Assembly: GCA_964418835.1 (NCBI GenBank)
Contig: CAYQNJ010000024.1
Location: 1 to 17,050, forward strand
DNA: 17,050 nucleotides
Reading direction: 5' to 3'
Source of the DNA: UBA9076 sp964418835
Lineage (GTDB): Bacteria > Bacillota_I > Bacilli_A > Erysipelotrichales > Erysipelotrichaceae
Positions 14,076 to 17,050 of the stretch are shown here, piece by piece. The stretch's first letter is position 1; every line of letters begins with the position of its first letter. The position numbers were made by a program, and so were the translations under genes. The notes under the pieces were generated by a model. The model was not told the origin of the DNA and searched no databases. It worked only from the letters and a program-made list of their open reading frames with translations.

Positions 14076-14978
14076 ATGAAAAGGTTTTTGGTAATATTTG
14101 TGATAGTTTTACTAGCTTTGAGTGGGTGTGGTAAAGAAGTGGAATACGATGAATTTGGGAATGAAATCACTCCAGAACCTACTTCAGATACTGAAAAAGC
14201 TCTGTTTATGATTAATCAAGCAATAGATGACTATAATAATGGTGTAATCAAAGAGAAAGAAGTTGAATGGAACACAACTATCAAACCTTTGCCCATAGAA
14301 ATTGAAAGTATACCAAATATCAAATCCTTGAATGAATTAGATGATATTGAAATAAAAAACAGAATTACCAATGCGGTTTATGATGGTTTGTATAATCTAG
14401 ATAAGTATTCAATGGTATTTGAAATATATAATTATGGTACTAGTTTCTGGTTAAATGGTACTACATCATTTCAAGTTGATGTTGATAGTATAGAAGTGAA
14501 TAATCCAAAATTCTCGGAAATAAAATCAACTCTTGATACATTAATGGCTGAAGATATTGAAGTATTAGCTTGGTTATATGGTGTAAATGTAGAGTTAGGC
14601 CAAGAAAGCGTTGAATATCCCGGTTTCTTCAAGGTAAACTTGGTTGGTCCTAATAAATATAATTCTATTCAAGAATTAAAAGACAAATCAGAATCTATAT
14701 TTACACAAGATTTTCTAAGCACATATTACCAAGTTGCATTTGAAAGTGAAGATCCAATATATAGAGAAATAAATGGTGATTTGTATTGTTCAATATCAGA
14801 ATCAGATATATATGAAGGGTTACCATATGATACATCAAGAATAATTGCGACCAAAGAAACTGATAATGAAATACTTGTAGATCTGGTAGTTTCATTTGGA
14901 CAAGATATAGATTCCGAACTTCAAAGAATAATTCTTGTTAAAACAGATCAAGGCTTAAGATTTAATAATGTATATTAA
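14076..14978 (+). CDS. Unknown lipoprotein
   Basis: This 300-residue protein is not recognised by family. A signal peptide MKRFLVIFVIVLLALSGC ends in a good lipobox (LSGC), so Cys18 should be lipidated and the protein anchored on the outer face of the membrane. Residues 20-38 are an acidic, Pro/Thr-containing linker (EVEYDEFGNEITPEPTSD). The remainder is a soluble mixed alpha/beta domain rich in Asp, Glu, Asn and Tyr, with no cysteines apart from one (near 235) and no obvious catalytic motif. It could be a substrate-binding or cell-envelope protein; nothing in the sequence decides. It is the only plus-strand gene in the window. It has its own promoter and ends at a terminator shared with the HAD gene, so it is a single-gene transcript. 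Confidence 0.85.
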   Translation: MKRFLVIFVIVLLALSGCGKEVEYDEFGNEITPEPTSDTEKALFMINQAIDDYNNGVIKEKEVEWNTTIKPLPIEIESIPNIKSLNELDDIEIKNRITNAVYDGLYNLDKYSMVFEIYNYGTSFWLNGTTSFQVDVDSIEVNNPKFSEIKSTLDTLMAEDIEVLAWLYGVNVELGQESVEYPGFFKVNLVGPNKYNSIQELKDKSESIFTQDFLSTYYQVAFESEDPIYREINGDLYCSISESDIYEGLPYDTSRIIATKETDNEILVDLVVSFGQDIDSELQRIILVKTDQGLRFNNVY

Positions 14979-15002
14979 AACCACGATAATAATCGTGGTT
15001 TT
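14977..15002. terminator. Bidirectional terminator between convergent genes
   Basis: AAAACCACGAT (14977-14987) and ATCGTGGTTTT (14992-15002) form a perfect 11-bp stem with a 4-nt loop, ending in T-runs on both strands. The hairpin overlaps the stop codons of both convergent genes: the lipoprotein TAA at 14976-14978 and the HAD TAA at 15003-15001. Confidence 0.85.
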
Positions 15003-15792
15003 ATAGTTTAAATAGTTTTTTTAATTCAGAAATTACTGAATATTCATCATTTGGACCAATTATATGTTTTGCAATAGCCTTAACTTCATCGTGAGAGTTT
15101 TCCATTGCATAAGTTTCTTCAGCACATTTATACATCTCATAATCATTTAGGTAATCCCCAAAAATCATCGTTTCTTCTTTAGATATATCTAATCTTTGTT
15201 GTAGTATTTCTAAAGCTGTACCTTTATTTGTATTTCTACTATAAATATCTAACCATTCATGAGTACTTACTAAAACATTATAGTCTTCATAAAACTCATT
15301 TAATAATGGATAAACATACTTTTCTGTACCATTTAAGTCAAGAATTGATATTTTGCATATTTCATCAGTAACTTCATCAAAGTTCTTTACTATTTCAATT
15401 TTGTCATAGTATTCATTAAAATAAGGTGATGATACCTCATTCATATCTTTAATATAGGCACTTTCTTTACCACATAAAACTAAATATGCACCATCTATAC
15501 CATCAATAATCTCAGATAGCCTATCGATCATATTAAAATCCATCCCTTTGAATCTAAATAAATTACCATCTTTATTAATATATGATCCATTTTCAGCAAT
15601 ATAAATAATATCATCTCTATTATTAAATCTATTGTGAAGATTAAAATACTGTCTTCCACTTGCGACAACAAATAATATATCCTTCTTTAATAATTTATCA
15701 ATTATACTCATTGTTTCTGGGTGCATTTCTTTTTTACTATTTAAAAGTGTACCATCCATATCTGTAACAACCATTTTAATTGAATTCTTCAT
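15001..15792 (-). CDS. Cof-type HAD-IIB family phosphatase
   Basis: HAD-IIB (Cof/YidA-like) enzymes dephosphorylate small molecules such as sugar phosphates, FMN or other cofactors. The 263 residues have all four HAD motifs: D11-M-D13-G-T-L (nucleophile and acid/base), S45-G-R (motif II), Lys190 in NTNKGTAL (motif III) and G212-D213-YLN216-D217 (motif IV). The IIB cap lies between about 80 and 185. GGAGG at 15806-15802 is a strong ribosome binding site. The gene starts 52 nt after the lipoyl dehydrogenase gene, so the two may be co-transcribed. The substrate cannot be told from sequence. Cytoplasmic. Confidence 0.94.
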   Translation of the reverse strand: MKNSIKMVVTDMDGTLLNSKKEMHPETMSIIDKLLKKDILFVVASGRQYFNLHNRFNNRDDIIYIAENGSYINKDGNLFRFKGMDFNMIDRLSEIIDGIDGAYLVLCGKESAYIKDMNEVSSPYFNEYYDKIEIVKNFDEVTDEICKISILDLNGTEKYVYPLLNEFYEDYNVLVSTHEWLDIYSRNTNKGTALEILQQRLDISKEETMIFGDYLNDYEMYKCAEETYAMENSHDEVKAIAKHIIGPNDEYSVISELKKLFKL

Positions 15793-15811
15793 ATTCTTAG
15801 GCCTCCATTAC

Positions 15812-15839
15812 AATATAAATGCTACACTATTTTTGTAAA
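15812..15839 (-). promoter_or_regulatory. Possible promoter of the HAD phosphatase gene
   Basis: TTTACA (15839-15834) and TATATT (15817-15812) are 16 bp apart on the minus strand. The predicted start falls only about 13 nt before the ATG, almost on the ribosome binding site, so this may be chance in AT-rich DNA. Confidence 0.35.
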
Positions 15840-15844
15840 TATTT

Positions 15845-17050
15845 CTATCTGTAAATTACATGTAAAGCACTCTTATCTACATCTTCTAAAGCTTCTAGTA
15901 TACCTTCACTATAGCTAGGATGCGGATAAATGCTTTTTTTCATTTCTTCAACCTTCATCTTTGAATTAATTGCGTTTGTAAATATTGTTATTAAATCACT
16001 AGCTCTATCACACATTAAACTAGCGCCAATTACACAATCATTACTATCAACAATCACTTTGATAAATCCTCTATCACTTGATGTAACAATAGATTTACTA
16101 TTAGATAACATAGAGAATTTACCAATTCTATATTCTATCCCTAAAGATTTTGCTTTTGTTTCATTTATCCCAACTTCAGCAATCTCCATATTTGTATAAA
16201 CACAAGCAGGAATATTATTTAAATTAATACTAGATTTACCTTCAAACATATTTTCTACAACATATATTCCACAAGAACTAGCATAATGAGCTAATTGTAT
16301 TCCCTTTATGCAATCACCAACTGCGTATACATTATCTAAATTGGTTTTAAAGTTTTCACCAACCAATAATGAACTACCGTTCTTTATTAATAAATCTTCA
16401 TCAAAGAGGTTATAAGTATTACTTTCTCTTCCTACAGCCATTAATATAGCATCTGCCTCTATCTTTTCTCCATTTACAATAACACCATCATCAACAATTT
16501 CATTTACAACAGCTTTAAGTATAACTTTTACTTTAGATTTCTTTAATTGCATACTTAAATTTGTAGAAATTTCTTTATCCATTCCTGATAACAGGTTATC
16601 TAAAGCTTCAATTAATATAACTTCTTTTTGTAAATTAGAATATATAGTTGCAAATTCTACACCAATTACTCCTCCACCGATTATCACAAGCTTATTAACA
16701 TCCTTAAATTCTTTTAATAAATCATCACTTGTAACAACAATATCTTTATCAATTCCTTCTATATTAATTCGTTTTGGTATTGAACCTGTCGCTATTAATA
16801 TATTTTTAGTTTCTATTAATTCATCGTTAACTTTAACAGTATAATTGTTGATAATTTTTCCTTCCCCATAAATAACATTAACTTTAGCATTCTTTAACAG
16901 CATTTCAATACCTTTTCTCAGTTTTTCAACACTGTTATTTTTAGTTAAATCAAGCTTTTCAATGTCGAAAGAAATATTCTCCACATTAATACCTATATTA
17001 TGTAATTTAAACAAATCATAATATGCTTTAGTAGTATGTAATAAAGACTT
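15845..17050 (-). CDS. lpdA: Dihydrolipoyl dehydrogenase (N terminus outside the window)
   Basis: Lpd reoxidises dihydrolipoamide in 2-oxoacid dehydrogenase or glycine-cleavage complexes, passing electrons by FAD to NAD+. The frame is open to the right edge. The first visible residues, KSLLHTTKAYYDL, continue the family's GCIPSK motif, so the redox disulfide lies just outside. A TTG near 17014 is not a start. Visible motifs are the ATGSIP segment, GGGVIGVEFA (NAD-binding fold), DADAIL-like EADAILMAVGR, VYAVGDC (FAD) and, near the end, YPHPSYSE, which supplies the catalytic His-Glu pair of the interface domain; the first His of the usual HPHP is Tyr. About 400 residues are visible. The partner E2/E3 complex genes are probably to the right. 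Confidence 0.93.
   Translation of the reverse strand, partial: KSLLHTTKAYYDLFKLHNIGINVENISFDIEKLDLTKNNSVEKLRKGIEMLLKNAKVNVIYGEGKIINNYTVKVNDELIETKNILIATGSIPKRINIEGIDKDIVVTSDDLLKEFKDVNKLVIIGGGVIGVEFATIYSNLQKEVILIEALDNLLSGMDKEISTNLSMQLKKSKVKVILKAVVNEIVDDGVIVNGEKIEADAILMAVGRESNTYNLFDEDLLIKNGSSLLVGENFKTNLDNVYAVGDCIKGIQLAHYASSCGIYVVENMFEGKSSINLNNIPACVYTNMEIAEVGINETKAKSLGIEYRIGKFSMLSNSKSIVTSSDRGFIKVIVDSNDCVIGASLMCDRASDLITIFTNAINSKMKVEEMKKSIYPHPSYSEGILEALEDVDKSALHVIYR

Noticed and set aside
14701..14895. Minus-strand open frame opposite the lipoprotein gene
   Set aside because: It has no promoter, ribosome binding site or recognisable motif, and the plus-strand gene has signal peptide, promoter and terminator.
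17012..17014. TTG as start of the lipoyl dehydrogenase gene
   Set aside because: The frame stays open to the edge and the upstream residues continue the family's GCIPSK region, so the gene is truncated by the window.
1..17050. CRISPR array, insertion sequence, tRNA gene, toxin-antitoxin pair or phage module
   Set aside because: I saw no regularly spaced repeats, transposase or integrase motifs, tRNA cloverleaf sequence, or small paired genes.

Overview
This 17 kb window is very AT-rich chromosomal DNA from a low-GC Gram-positive bacterium (Bacillota, Bacilli-like). The evidence is the Firmicutes core block serS / SRP RNA / tadA / dnaX / ebfC / recR, a T-box leader ahead of serS, two lipoproteins with N-terminal lipoboxes, and extended -10 (TGnTATAAT) promoters. 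The SRP RNA is the short 4.5S type, about 74 nt, unlike the long Alu-domain RNA of Bacillus; that suggests an Erysipelotrichia- or Mollicutes-related lineage, but I cannot place it further. TGA ends at least two genes and no TGA interrupts the long conserved proteins, so the standard bacterial code applies. The serS/dnaX/recR block is close to oriC in Bacillus, and two perfect parS sites here agree with an origin-proximal position.

Layout, right to left, as most genes are on the minus strand. 17050-15845: dihydrolipoyl dehydrogenase, running off the right edge. 15792-15001: Cof-type HAD phosphatase. 14978-14076: the only plus-strand gene, an unrecognised lipoprotein, which converges on the HAD gene at a shared bidirectional terminator and diverges from serS. 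14030-13759: serS promoter and serine T-box leader. 13758-12481: serS. 12480-12331: a parS site, a consensus promoter and the SRP RNA. 12330-11875: tadA, followed by a hairpin terminator. 11805-1: one long run of tightly packed genes behind a dnaX promoter: dnaX, ebfC, recR, fhs, a PUA/EVE-like unknown, mnmG, a ThyX-like protein, a Sir2 deacylase, a GHL10 glycosidase-like lipoprotein, a COG2509 flavoprotein and a frameshifted GNAT acetyltransferase. Gaps in this run are 10 nt or less and several genes overlap.

The serS-tadA-dnaX-recR part supplies translation, tRNA editing, replication clamp loading and recombinational repair. Fhs, MnmG and possibly the ThyX-like protein are linked through one-carbon folates, while MnmG, the ThyX-like protein and the COG2509 protein belong to flavin-linked families. 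The most unusual observation is that serS is bracketed by two parS sites. One lies inside its T-box leader and, as RNA, forms the apex of the hairpin sitting where T-box stem III should be.
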